64,000 nt of DNA from Crossaster papposus (Eukaryota; Echinodermata; Asteroidea; Velatida; Solasteridae): contig JBAIAA010000656.1 in assembly GCA_037893245.1 (NCBI GenBank), positions 886,001-950,000 of the forward strand, in the 5' to 3' direction. The translations under genes and the position numbers were made by a program. Below the pieces are notes generated by a model. The model saw nothing but the letters and a program-made list of their open reading frames with translations. It had not been told where the DNA came from and searched no databases. Positions 63,671-64,000 of this stretch are shown in pieces. Each line of letters starts with the position of its first letter. The stretch's first letter is position 1.

Positions 63671-64000
63671 TGAAAGAACCAGGAGTGCGTTCGACTTGCG
63701 CGAACTGTTTGCGTGAATGTTCATCTAGGTTTTGAGTTGGCGCCAGTTGAAGTGGGACGATATTTAAAAAAAATTGATTTCAAAATGTTTGCACCCAGTG
63801 ACGGTGACATTTATTGGTTAACTGCTGCACCAATTTTATTGTCAAACTCATTATTTTTCTTTACAAATATCCTGTGACTGCCAAAACAATCCACAGTTTA
63901 TAACAAAAAGTATGAAACGTAACTCAAAACCGTGAAAAGAAAACAGTCGTCTGCTAACTTTTCCGCCATCTTAAATATACGACACTGGCCAACAGCGAAC
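63671..64000. other. WDHD1 intron 10 start, no feature
   Basis: Follows the exon 10 donor and SINE fragment; no exon recognised before the window ends. Confidence 0.5.

Overview
The window is metazoan nuclear DNA, most likely from a marine invertebrate. It contains an animal-type WDHD1/AND-1 gene with GT-AG introns, a Jockey/CR1-type LINE, tRNA-derived SINEs, hAT-like and Mutator-like non-autonomous elements and an apparent Academ-class DNA transposon. I cannot name the phylum from this alone; an echinoderm, hemichordate or cephalochordate would fit the repeat mix.

Region 1 (1-32591) is one tandem array of a 141-bp unit. Each unit holds a 71-bp tRNA-Gly(GCC) gene with A box, B box and its own T4 terminator, plus a 70-bp spacer. 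Start coordinates and indels add up exactly to 231 unit steps: 230 full-length tRNA copies, one cut by the left window edge, and one broken off in the anticodon arm at the right edge of the array. Copies differ by recurrent point changes that mark higher-order blocks of 11, 18, 28 and about 67 units. Some changes hit the anticodon (GUC, GAC, CCC), U33, the acceptor stem or the T stem. Because 141 is a multiple of 3, long antisense reading frames run through the array; they are not genes.

Region 2 (32592-39217) has no protein gene I can support. It holds a strong E2F-type site near 33.5 kb (candidate WDHD1 promoter), a foldback element with 10-bp target duplication, a TIR element, and a 5'-truncated LINE reverse-transcriptase fragment ending in a (TAAA)n tail.

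Region 3 (39218-63341, plus strand) is the 5' part of WDHD1 (replisome/CMG-Pol alpha adaptor). Ten coding exons join in frame to 493 complete codons, covering the WD40 propeller, an acidic linker and the start of the SepB-like domain; the rest lies beyond the right edge. The introns carry nearly all the unusual material. Intron 4 contains a roughly 7.1-kb transposon whose 1470-codon antisense ORF looks like an Academ-type transposase with an XPG/FEN1-like nuclease region. Its right end sits 16 bp from exon 5, inside the polypyrimidine tract. The acceptor of exon 8 is preceded by three tandem decoy copies (84-bp period). The donor of exon 9 is followed by 88 tandem copies of itself (43-bp period, about 3.8 kb). 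A SINE tail ends about 23 bp before exon 6.

The two most distinctive signals are therefore the tRNA-Gly mega-array with drifting anticodons, and a conserved essential gene whose splice sites have been repeatedly multiplied or invaded while the coding exons stay intact.
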